9,650 bases of DNA, taken from contig JBDSEG010000244.1 of the NCBI GenBank assembly GCA_039920165.1, positions 1 to 9,650 on the forward strand, read 5' to 3'. This DNA is from JBDSEG01 sp039920165 (lineage in GTDB: Bacteria; Pseudomonadota; Gammaproteobacteria; Burkholderiales; Burkholderiaceae_C). The notes beneath the pieces are model-generated. The model ran no database searches and was not told the DNA's origin. It worked only from the letters and a program-made list of their open reading frames with translations. Position numbers and translations under genes: made by a program. Shown in pieces: positions 1 through 8,507 of this stretch (positions are counted from its first letter, which is position 1; each line of letters opens with the position of its first letter).

Positions 1-978
1 ACGCTCGGGCCGATCATCCCGCCCTCGCTGCCCTTCGTCATCTACGCGATGATGGCCAACGTCTCGGTCGGTGCGCTGTTTCTTGCCGGCATCCTGCCAG
101 GCGCGCTGATGGCGCTGCTGATGATGCTGACCGTCGCCTACTACGCCCACAAGAACAATTGGGGCGGCGACGTGCCGTTCTCGTGGAGCCGCATCGGCCG
201 CGCGCTGGTCGAGCTTGGCATCGTGATCGTCTGGCCGGTCGGGGCGTGGGTGCTCGTCAACCAGCTCGACTTGCCGGCGCAGCTGGTCGTCTTCGGTGCA
301 CTCGTCTCGATTTTCCTGCTCGACTGGTTCTTCCGCTTCCAGGCGGTGCTGCCGATCATGACCCCGGTGCTGCTGATCGGCGGCATGACGACCGGCCTGT
401 TCACACCTACCGAAGGCGCCATCGCGGCGAGCGCCTGGGCGATGTTCCTCGGCCTCGTGTGGTACCGCACGATGAGCATGAAGATGTTCATAAAGGTCAG
501 CCTCGACACCGTCGAGACGACCGCCACCGTCATGTTCATCGTCGCCGCCGCATCCATCTTCGGCTGGATGCTGACCGCGACCGGCGTCACCGCACAGATC
601 GCGACCTGGGTGCTGGCGATGACGCAGAACCCGTGGCTCTTCCTGCTGATGGCGAATCTGCTGATGCTCTTCGTCGGCTGCTTTCTCGAGCCGACCGCAG
701 CGATCACCATCCTCGTCCCCATCCTGCTGCCGATCGCGCGCCAGCTCGGCGTCGACCCGGTGCATTTCGGGCTGGTGATGGTGCTCAACCTGATGATCGG
801 CCTGCTGCACCCGCCGATGGGCATGGTGCTGTTCGTGCTCGCACGCGTCGCCAAGCTGTCGGTCGAGCGCACGACGATGGCGATCCTGCCGTGGCTGGTG
901 CCGCTGCTCGGCAGCCTGGTCATCCTCACCTATGTCCCGGCGATCTCGCTGTGGCTGCCGCGCGTGATGGGGTTCTGA
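1..978 (+). CDS. dctM: TRAP transporter large permease (DctM-type), 5'-truncated by the window
   Basis: This is the large membrane subunit of a tripartite ATP-independent periplasmic (TRAP) transporter, which imports organic acids with sodium or proton symport. It works with a periplasmic binding protein and a small membrane subunit, which presumably lie upstream outside the window. The reading frame is open from base 1 and the first visible ATG (49) is internal, because the residues before it continue the family pattern (a GPIIPPS stretch). The 325 residues seen include about eight strongly hydrophobic stretches. Family hallmarks are a GCFLEPTAA segment with an acidic residue at fragment residue 230 and a conserved NLMIGLL-HPPMG segment near residues 263-274. 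DctM proteins are usually about 425 residues, so roughly the first 100 are missing. The stop lies 3 nt before the dehydratase/racemase gene, so they are one operon and the cargo is probably a sugar acid. The family call is firm; the cargo is inference. Confidence 0.93.
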   Translation, partial: TLGPIIPPSLPFVIYAMMANVSVGALFLAGILPGALMALLMMLTVAYYAHKNNWGGDVPFSWSRIGRALVELGIVIVWPVGAWVLVNQLDLPAQLVVFGALVSIFLLDWFFRFQAVLPIMTPVLLIGGMTTGLFTPTEGAIAASAWAMFLGLVWYRTMSMKMFIKVSLDTVETTATVMFIVAAASIFGWMLTATGVTAQIATWVLAMTQNPWLFLLMANLLMLFVGCFLEPTAAITILVPILLPIARQLGVDPVHFGLVMVLNLMIGLLHPPMGMVLFVLARVAKLSVERTTMAILPWLVPLLGSLVILTYVPAISLWLPRVMGF

Positions 979-981
979 GGC

Positions 982-2118
982 ATGGCGCGGATCGCAGGTG
1001 TCGAGCTGTTGCGCGTCGACCTGCCGCCGCCGGTGCCGCGCAGCGATGCGATCCAGTCCTTCGTGACGCAGGAAACGCCGATCCTCCGCCTCCATGTTAT
1101 CGACGATGACGGCCGGGCGAGCACCGGCACCGGCTACAGCTACACCATCGGTACCGGCGGCTCGTCGGTGCTCGCGCTGTTGCGCGACCACCTCGCGCCG
1201 CGCCTGATCGGTCGCGACCCGACACGCATCGAATCGATCTGGCGCGAACTGCTGTTCGCTACCCACGCCACCAGCGTCGGCGCGATCACGAGCCTCGCGC
1301 TCGCGGCCATCGATACCGCCATGTGGGACTGGCGCTGCCGGCGCGACGGCGATCCGCTGTGGCGCTCGGCGGGCGGCGCGCAGGCGACGATCCCGGTCTA
1401 TACGACCGAAGGCGGCTGGCTGCACCTGCCCCTCGATACGCTGGTGCGCCAGACGGTCGAAGCGCAGCAGGCCGGGTTCAAGGGCGCCAAGCTCAAGGTC
1501 GGCAAGCCGTTGCTCGCCGAAGATATCGAGCGCCTGCGTGCGGTGCGCAGTGCGGTGGGCGACGGCTTCGAGCTGATGGTCGACGCCAACCAGTGCTTCG
1601 CGCTCGGCGAGGCGTTGCGCCGTGCGCCGCGCTATGCCGATCTCGGCATCGGCTGGTTCGAGGAACCGCTGCCAGCCGACGACCTGCACGGCCATTCGCA
1701 GCTCGCGGCGCAGGGTGCGCTGCCGATCGCGGTCGGCGAGTCGCTCTATTCGATTGGCCAGTTCGCCGACTATGTGCGCGCCAAGGCCTGCCACATCGTG
1801 CAGGTCGACGTGGCGCGCGTGGGCGGCATCACACCGTGGCTGAAGGTCGCGCACCTGGCCGAGGCCTGCAACCTCGCCGTCGCGCCGCACTTCCTGATGG
1901 AGTTGCACGTCTCGCTGTGCGCGACGGTGCCGAATGCAGCGTGGCTCGAACATATCCCCCAGCTCGATGCCGTCGCGACGAGCCGGGTCGGCATCGAGAA
2001 CGGTCGCGCGACGCCGCCGGACACGCCGGGCAACGGCATCGAATGGGACTGGCCCGCGCTGCGCGCCCGGCAGGCCGACCACGTGGTGATCGGCGAGGTC
2101 GGCGCCGGGGAGCCGTGA
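982..2118 (+). CDS. Mandelate racemase-subgroup enolase-superfamily enzyme, probable acid-sugar dehydratase
   Basis: A 378-residue protein with the N-terminal capping domain (about 1-130) and the C-terminal barrel of the mandelate racemase/muconate lactonizing enzyme family. Every expected active-site residue is visible: the KxK pair K170/K172, metal ligands D201, E227 and E253, the D276-H303 dyad, and E323. From memory of Pseudomonas mandelate racemase (K164, K166, D195, E221, E247, D270, H297, E317) the spacing matches throughout with a constant offset of 6. These enzymes abstract the proton alpha to a carboxylate with Mg2+ bound. Members of this subgroup are mandelate racemase itself and many sugar-acid dehydratases (gluconate, galactarate, talarate, glucarate, fuconate). 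Lying between a TRAP permease and a mannitol dehydrogenase-family gene, it is more likely a dehydratase making a 2-keto-3-deoxy sugar acid than a mandelate racemase. The start at 982 gives the usual N-terminus of the family. Substrate is not determinable here. Confidence 0.93.
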   Translation: MARIAGVELLRVDLPPPVPRSDAIQSFVTQETPILRLHVIDDDGRASTGTGYSYTIGTGGSSVLALLRDHLAPRLIGRDPTRIESIWRELLFATHATSVGAITSLALAAIDTAMWDWRCRRDGDPLWRSAGGAQATIPVYTTEGGWLHLPLDTLVRQTVEAQQAGFKGAKLKVGKPLLAEDIERLRAVRSAVGDGFELMVDANQCFALGEALRRAPRYADLGIGWFEEPLPADDLHGHSQLAAQGALPIAVGESLYSIGQFADYVRAKACHIVQVDVARVGGITPWLKVAHLAEACNLAVAPHFLMELHVSLCATVPNAAWLEHIPQLDAVATSRVGIENGRATPPDTPGNGIEWDWPALRARQADHVVIGEVGAGEP

Positions 2119-3620
2119 GCGGGCCGCTGCGGCTGGCCGCATTGCCGGCCGATGTCGCACGGCCACGCTACGACCGCGACCGGCTGCGCATCGGCATCGT
2201 CCACTTCGGGGCGGGTGCCTTTGCTCGCGCGCACCTGGGTCTCGCTACCGAGATCGCGATCGAAGCCGGCGGCGACGCTGGCTTGGCCTGGGGCATCGCC
2301 GGCGTCTCGCTGCGCGACCCGGCGACGCGTGACGCGCTCGCGCCGCAAGACGGGCTATATACGCTCGTCGAGCGCGCTGCCGATGCGGCGGGCGCGCCGC
2401 GCAGCACACTGCGCGTGATCGGCGCTTGGCGCGAGTTCCTGGTCGCACCCGAAGACCCGGGCGCGGTGCTGGCACGCATCGCGCACGACGACACGCGCAT
2501 CGTCAGCCTGACCGTCACCGAGAAAGGCTACCTCGCCGATCCGCAGCGCCGGCTGCGTTTCGAGCACGCCGATATCGCGCACGACCTCGCGCATCCGCAG
2601 TCGCCGCGCACAGCCGTCGGGTTCCTCGCGCACGGCCTCGCCTTGCGGCGTGCACACGGCCTGCCCGGCGTGACGCTGATGTCGCTCGACAACCTGCCGA
2701 CCAATGGCGCCTTGCTGCGCGGACTGGTCCTCGAGTTCGCGACGCGCATCGATCCACCGCTCGCCGCGTGGATCGATGCGCAGTGCAGCTTTGCGGGCTC
2801 GATCGTCGACCGCATCGTGCCGCGCACGACCGCTGCCGACCGCGACGAGATCGCAGTGCGCCTGCACCAGCGCGACGCCTGGCCGGTCATCGCGGAGCCG
2901 TATTTCGAGTGGGCGCTGGAAGACCGCTTCGTCGCCGGCCGACCGGATTGGGCGCGCGCAGGCGTGCGCCTCGTGGCCGGCGCGAGCGACGTGGCCGCGT
3001 GGGAGCGGCTTAAGTTGCGCATGGTCAACGGCTCACATTCGAGCCTCGCGTACCTGGGCGTCGTGGCCGGTTGGTCGACGGTCGATGCGGCGCTGCGCCA
3101 GCCCGCGCTGCGCGCCCATCTAGATGCGCTGCTGCGCGACGAGGTCGAGCCCACGCTCGATGCCGCGCGCACCTTGCCCGATCTCGATCTCGCGAAATAC
3201 CGCGCCGGACTGCTGGAGCGTTTTGCCAACCCTGCCCTCGCGCACCGCACGGCGCAGATCGCGATGGACGGTTCGCAGAAGCTGCCGCAGCGCCTGCTCG
3301 ATACCGTGCGCGACCGACTGGCCGCTGGCGCGCCGATTGCCCGCCTGGCGCTCGGCATCGCGGGCTGGCTGCACTTTCTGCGGGGTATCGACGAGCAGGG
3401 CCGCACCTATCCGATCGACGACCCGCAAGCCGCCGCGCTGGCCGCATTGCACGCGAGCGCCGAGAGCCTGATCGATGGGCGCGCTCGTGCGGCCCGGCTG
3501 CTCGCTTATGCGCCAGTCTTCGGCGACCTGGCCGGCAGCGCCGAGCTGCTGGATGCGGTCGCGCCGGCGCTGACGGCGCTGCGCGAGTTCGGCGTGCTGC
3601 CAACGCTGCAGCGGCGCTGA
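2115..3620 (+). CDS. Mannitol dehydrogenase / fructuronate reductase family oxidoreductase
   Basis: A 501-residue long-chain polyol dehydrogenase, close to the family's usual 480-500. The family interconverts NAD(P)-linked pairs such as fructuronate/mannonate, tagaturonate/altronate or fructose/mannitol. The N-terminal Rossmann-like region carries GAGAF at 32-36 and TEKGY at 135-139; LDNLPTNG is at 191-198. The catalytic set is intact: N193, D232, K300, N305 and H308, the last three in a KLRMVNGSH segment. These correspond, from memory, to N191, D230, K295, N300 and H303 of Pseudomonas fluorescens mannitol 2-dehydrogenase. The GTG start at 2115 overlaps the preceding stop in a GTGA of 4 nt, with a GGGGAG just upstream, implying translational coupling. 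The frame stays open back to 1323, but that part is compositional shadow of the upstream gene. Next to a sugar-acid dehydratase, a uronate reductase/aldonate oxidoreductase role is the best inference; mannitol or arabinitol dehydrogenase remain possible. Confidence 0.92.
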   Translation: MSGPLRLAALPADVARPRYDRDRLRIGIVHFGAGAFARAHLGLATEIAIEAGGDAGLAWGIAGVSLRDPATRDALAPQDGLYTLVERAADAAGAPRSTLRVIGAWREFLVAPEDPGAVLARIAHDDTRIVSLTVTEKGYLADPQRRLRFEHADIAHDLAHPQSPRTAVGFLAHGLALRRAHGLPGVTLMSLDNLPTNGALLRGLVLEFATRIDPPLAAWIDAQCSFAGSIVDRIVPRTTAADRDEIAVRLHQRDAWPVIAEPYFEWALEDRFVAGRPDWARAGVRLVAGASDVAAWERLKLRMVNGSHSSLAYLGVVAGWSTVDAALRQPALRAHLDALLRDEVEPTLDAARTLPDLDLAKYRAGLLERFANPALAHRTAQIAMDGSQKLPQRLLDTVRDRLAAGAPIARLALGIAGWLHFLRGIDEQGRTYPIDDPQAAALAALHASAESLIDGRARAARLLAYAPVFGDLAGSAELLDAVAPALTALREFGVLPTLQRR

Positions 3621-3633
3621 GCGGCCCGCCGGA

Positions 3634-5871
<2,238 letters not shown>

Positions 5872-5880
5872 CGTGAAAAT

Positions 5881-5884
5881 TCCT
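5881..5884 (-). promoter_or_regulatory. Ribosome binding site deciding the isocitrate dehydrogenase start
   Basis: On the minus strand the sequence reads TTAGGAATTTTCACGATG, putting AGGA nine bases before the ATG at 5871. The relatively A/T-rich leader in an otherwise GC-rich region supports this start over the upstream in-frame codon near 6012. Confidence 0.6.
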
Positions 5885-5979
5885 AACGTTGGTCGGATCC
5901 GGCGGGGCGGTCCGAAGACAGCGAGTATGCCGACCCCCGCGGACCACGCGCCGACCCGGGCCGCGGAATGGACAGGCAT

Positions 5980-6003
5980 CGAGCCAGCGAGCGCTCGGGC
6001 TCG
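5980..6003. repeat. Inverted repeat with nested palindrome
   Basis: Outer arms CGAGCC (5980-5985) and GGCTCG (5998-6003) enclose the perfect palindrome CGAGCGCTCG (5988-5997). Together they can fold as a 10-bp GC-rich hairpin with a two-base bulge. It lies about 110 bp upstream of the isocitrate dehydrogenase start and about 135 bp past the isochorismatase stop. It could be a protein-binding site or part of a transcript end; there is no T-run. Confidence 0.4.
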
Positions 6004-6015
6004 ACCATCCACGGT

Positions 6016-6044
6016 GTTCGGCGACCGCGCGCGAAGCGCCGAAC
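6016..6044. repeat. 8-bp perfect inverted repeat GTTCGGCG / CGCCGAAC
   Basis: GTTCGGCG at 6016-6023 pairs with CGCCGAAC at 6037-6044 across a 13-base GC-rich loop. The same GTTCGGCG word recurs at 6083-6090 inside another weak dyad (GCTAC 6075-6079 / GTAGC 6102-6106). The location 95 bp downstream of the isochorismatase stop would suit a transcript-end hairpin, or a site controlling the isocitrate dehydrogenase gene. The word also occurs inside nearby genes, so chance in GC-rich DNA is possible. Confidence 0.4.
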
Positions 6045-6138
6045 TCGTCGAGGCGGTCGTGCGTGGCTGGCATTGCTACGGCGTTCGGCGTGCCGCCCAC
6101 GGTAGCGGCCCTGATCCACTGGCGCGTTGTCGTCCGGC

Positions 6139-6726
6139 TCAGCGGGTGATTTCGGTGGCGCCCGCTGCGCCGCCCTTGAGCAGCGCCAGCACCGCCTTGA
6201 AGCGCGGGTGCTCACAGCTCCGGAGCCACTCGAACGCGACCATCTCGACGCTGACCAATGTGGCGCCGGCGGCATGCAGGCGCTGCATCGCGAGGGTCTT
6301 GTTCTCGGCGCTGCGCGAGCCGCAAGCCGGGGCGACGACCCGCACGGCGAGGCCGGCGCGCAGCAGGCCGAGTGCGGTCTGCATCAGGCAGACATGGGCT
6401 TCGCAGCCGGCGATCACGACCTCGGCGGGCGGCTCGCCGCCAGCCGCGCGCAACCGCTCGACGAGGCCGTCGGCGCAGGCGTCGAAGTGCATCTTGTGCA
6501 GCGTGCTGGCGCAACGCGATCGGATCTCGCCATGGTTCGGGCCCAGGCCGCGCGGATTCTGCTCGGTGCCGATGACCGGCACGCCGATCGAGCGCGCCAC
6601 GTCGGCGAGCAGCACGGCGTTGGCGAGTACGACGTCGTGGCCGTCGATCATCGGCAGCAAGCGGCCCTGGTAGTCGACCAGGACGAGGGTCGAGCGTGCG
6701 GTGTCGAGCAAGGTCATGGTCGACAT
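6139..6726 (-). CDS. Isochorismatase-family cysteine hydrolase (ISOC1/YcaC-like)
   Basis: A 195-residue single-domain hydrolase of the isochorismatase/nicotinamidase fold. The expected catalytic triad is visible: D18 in LVLVDYQ, K78 in LHKMHFDAC, and nucleophilic C113 in GCEAHVCLMQTA. The TEQNPRGLGP segment (54-63) matches the group of uncharacterised hydrolases related to human ISOC1 and YcaC rather than true nicotinamidases or isochorismatases. The chosen ATG at 6726 shares one base with the stop of the upstream hydrolase gene (TGATG), so translation is probably coupled; neither it nor the ATG three codons later has a clear Shine-Dalgarno sequence. Substrate is unknown; amide or ureide hydrolysis is the usual family chemistry. 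Confidence 0.9.
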   Translation of the reverse strand: MSTMTLLDTARSTLVLVDYQGRLLPMIDGHDVVLANAVLLADVARSIGVPVIGTEQNPRGLGPNHGEIRSRCASTLHKMHFDACADGLVERLRAAGGEPPAEVVIAGCEAHVCLMQTALGLLRAGLAVRVVAPACGSRSAENKTLAMQRLHAAGATLVSVEMVAFEWLRSCEHPRFKAVLALLKGGAAGATEITR

Positions 6727-7754
6727 CAGTGCGGCCAACGCTCGGGAAATTTCAGCGCCAGCCAGCGCGCCAGCCCGGCATTGACGAGCTCGGGGCGCTC
6801 CTGCGCCATCCAGTGGCCGGTCGGCAGCACGAGCTCGGTGAGGTCGGCGCAGTGCTCGCGCATCGGCTGCGCGAGGTCGCGGCCGACGGTGTCGCAGGTG
6901 GTATCCCAGGCGGCGTGCAGGAAGAGCACTGGCATCGCGAGGTGCCCGCCGTTCGGCGCCGTGCTCGCATAGGCGACATTCGCCTGCGCGTTCATATACC
7001 AGGCGTCGGGCCCGAACATGCCGTTGCTGGCGAGTGCCTGTGCATAGTGCTGCAGCTCGTCCTCGGTCAGCAGATCGGCATCGCGCGGCACGTCGGGCGG
7101 CTCGGCCACGCCACCGAACCAGCCGCCGTCGCGCCGGATGCTTGCCAGCCGCGCCGGCAGTCCGACCTGCTTGGCCTGGCCCTTGCGGAACATCGCCTTC
7201 ACGAAATTGACCGGGTTCGCTTCGAATACGGCGCGCGCGCGTTCGAACTGCTCCTCGTAGTAGCGCATGTAGTCCCACTGGCCGACCGGATAGACGTCGA
7301 CCGGGTAGATGTCGCGGTCGACCAGCGGGATCAGGTTCGCCGGCGCGAAGCCCTTCGGGATATACGGCACGCACAGACTGGCGACGCCATCGACGCGCTC
7401 GGGATGGTGCTGCGCCAGGCTCCAGACCACCGCCGAGCCCCAGTCGTGACCAATCCAGATGCACGAGGTGCGGCCGAGGCTGTCCAGCAGTTCGAGCATG
7501 TCTTCGACGATCGGCTGCATTGCATGGTCGGCGAGCGCCGCGTGCTGGGCCGAGCGGCCATAGCCGCGCATGTCGGGCGCCACCACGCGAAAGCCGAGGT
7601 CCTGGAAACACCGCAGCTGGTGGCGCCAGCTGATCGCGAGTTCGGGCCAGCCGTGCAGAAAGACGAGAAGCGGCGCATCTGCCGACCCCCCATCCAGGTG
7701 GAATGTGGTGTGGCGCGGTGTTCGAACCACACGCTCGGTAAGCGTTTGAATCAT
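6726..7754 (-). CDS. Alpha/beta hydrolase, epoxide hydrolase-like
   Basis: A 342-residue alpha/beta-hydrolase fold enzyme with the arrangement of soluble epoxide hydrolases. It has the oxyanion-hole HGWPE at 34-38, a DMRGYGRS segment at 61-68, and the nucleophile elbow GHDWG at 102-106 with aspartate D104 as nucleophile rather than serine. The likely acid is D284 and the base is H314 in TGHWMAQE. An aspartate nucleophile is shared by epoxide hydrolases, haloalkane dehalogenases and fluoroacetate dehalogenases. The HGWPE motif and the tyrosine-rich cap region, including a YMRYYEEQF stretch, favour epoxide hydrolase. The start at 7754 is preceded by AGGGG seven bases upstream; an upstream in-frame ATG at 7820 adds a charged, non-homologous-looking tail. 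It heads a two-gene unit with the isochorismatase-family gene. Confidence 0.9.
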   Translation of the reverse strand: MIQTLTERVVRTPRHTTFHLDGGSADAPLLVFLHGWPELAISWRHQLRCFQDLGFRVVAPDMRGYGRSAQHAALADHAMQPIVEDMLELLDSLGRTSCIWIGHDWGSAVVWSLAQHHPERVDGVASLCVPYIPKGFAPANLIPLVDRDIYPVDVYPVGQWDYMRYYEEQFERARAVFEANPVNFVKAMFRKGQAKQVGLPARLASIRRDGGWFGGVAEPPDVPRDADLLTEDELQHYAQALASNGMFGPDAWYMNAQANVAYASTAPNGGHLAMPVLFLHAAWDTTCDTVGRDLAQPMREHCADLTELVLPTGHWMAQERPELVNAGLARWLALKFPERWPH

Positions 7755-7859
7755 GGCGTGACCCCTGTGACAAGCGCCCGGATCATTCAATTTCTTGCGT
7801 TCTCTCACCCTCGGACGCATCCCGATTCATTCTGCACCGCCCACTTCATACGCATCGCC
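7755..7859. promoter_or_regulatory. 105-bp divergent intergenic region
   Basis: It separates the minus-strand hydrolase unit from the plus-strand secreted-protein gene, so it must carry a promoter for each. It contains the window's more A/T-rich stretch (about 7783-7803 and 7824-7832), but I cannot pick convincing -35/-10 pairs. A direct repeat GTGAC-4 nt-GTGAC (7758-7762 and 7767-7771) sits on the hydrolase ribosome binding site. Confidence 0.4.
7762..7766 (-). promoter_or_regulatory. Ribosome binding site of the alpha/beta hydrolase gene
   Basis: The minus strand reads CAGGGGTCACGCCATG, placing AGGGG seven bases before the ATG at 7754. This is the main reason for choosing that start over the in-frame ATG at 7820. 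Confidence 0.55.
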
Positions 7860-8393
7860 ATGAACTCGACACTGCATTCCCTCGTTCCCGTGCGTCTGGC
7901 ATTGGCCGGCGCCCTCTTCCTCGCCTTGGGCGGGCAACCCGCGCTCGCCGACGGCGCCAAGACGTCCACCGTCGATCTCAAGATCGGCGTCGCGATCACC
8001 GAGACACTCGGCCCCGGCGATTCGGCCGAGTGCCCGTACATCGGTCAGATCAGCGGCAGCGGCTATTCGACCGAGCTCGGCGCGGTCGAAATCGCGGCCA
8101 TTGATTGCGTCGTTCCCACCGACGCCAGCTTCACCTCATTCGCGTTCTTTACGAGGCCTGGCACGTTCGTCACCGTCACCACCCGCAGCGGCGGCCAGCT
8201 GTTCGGCAGCTATGCCGGCACCGCCACCGGGGCGCCGGCTCCGATCGAATCGATCAGCGCAAAGCTGACCATTTCCGGCGGCAATGGCCGGTATCGGAAA
8301 GCAAGCGGTACCGCAACCATCGAAGGGGTGGAGAACGTCGGCACCATGCCCGCGGTGGGCGTGCTCGTGATCAGCGGCAAGCTCAGCTACTGA
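7860..8393 (+). CDS. Small secreted protein of unknown function, beta-rich
   Basis: A 177-residue protein with a classical Sec signal peptide: a short N-region with R12, a hydrophobic core at about 13-23, and an ALA motif with likely cleavage after residue 30. The mature part has no membrane segment, is rich in Gly, Ser, Thr and Val with alternating hydrophobics, and holds two cysteines (C58, C83) that could form a disulfide. The C-terminal half contains SGGNGRYRKASGTATIEG (139-156). This resembles the G-x-G-R-[YF]-x-x-A-x-G-x-A-x-[IF] repeat-like element seen in secreted dirigent/allene-oxide-cyclase-type barrel proteins, so a small beta-barrel is a reasonable guess. The start is the only ATG near the signal peptide; no good Shine-Dalgarno sequence precedes it. 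I do not recognise a named family, and function is unknown. Confidence 0.78.
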   Translation: MNSTLHSLVPVRLALAGALFLALGGQPALADGAKTSTVDLKIGVAITETLGPGDSAECPYIGQISGSGYSTELGAVEIAAIDCVVPTDASFTSFAFFTRPGTFVTVTTRSGGQLFGSYAGTATGAPAPIESISAKLTISGGNGRYRKASGTATIEGVENVGTMPAVGVLVISGKLSY

Positions 8394-8507
8394 TCCGACC
8401 GCGCCGGCTTCGAAGATCGAGGCTGGCGGCGCGGCCTGCCGCCGCCGGCGGACGCTGATCGCGCAAGAGCGCTATCGTGGCGCCCCCACCGCTAACGATC
8501 ACCCGCC
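8394..8507. other. 114-bp spacer between the secreted-protein and dehydrogenase genes
   Basis: It contains a GC-rich hairpin (next entry) and then the leader of the dehydrogenase gene. TATCGT at 8472-8477 is a faint -10-like hexamer, with no clear -35 box. No gene is visible. Confidence 0.35.
8425..8443 (+). terminator. Possible terminator hairpin without T-run
   Basis: GGCGGC (8425-8430) and GCCGCC (8438-8443) form a perfect 6-bp GC stem with a 7-base loop, 32 bases past the secreted-protein stop. An overlapping palindrome CCGCCGGCGG (8442-8451) could compete with it. The absence of a following T-run makes intrinsic termination doubtful. Confidence 0.3.

Larger units (their letters stand above)
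5872..6138. other. 267-bp non-coding spacer upstream of the isocitrate dehydrogenase gene
   Basis: No credible gene lies here; the open frames crossing it are arginine/proline-rich shadows. It should hold the isocitrate dehydrogenase promoter (minus strand) and the end of the isochorismatase transcript. A CATACT at 5924-5929 (minus strand) is a weak -10 candidate about 50 bases before the start, but no convincing -35 box is visible upstream of it. The distal part holds several GC-rich dyads, listed separately. None is followed by a T-run in either direction, so a classical intrinsic terminator is not evident. Confidence 0.5.

Noticed and set aside
1323..2114. Extension of the dehydrogenase frame back to an ATG at 1323
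   Set aside because: The extra 264 residues are Arg/Gly/Ala-rich and lie wholly over the dehydratase/racemase gene; the family length and the GTGA overlap support 2115.
5872..6012. 47-codon N-terminal extension of isocitrate dehydrogenase
   Set aside because: The extension has no family-like sequence, and a good AGGA site and the typical MSTALPTIIYTLTDE start lie at 5871.
6127..6972. Plus-strand open frames opposite the two hydrolase genes, including the long one reaching 8393
   Set aside because: Antisense shadows. Only the last 177 codons of the frame ending at 8393 look real, because they begin with a signal peptide after the divergent promoter region.
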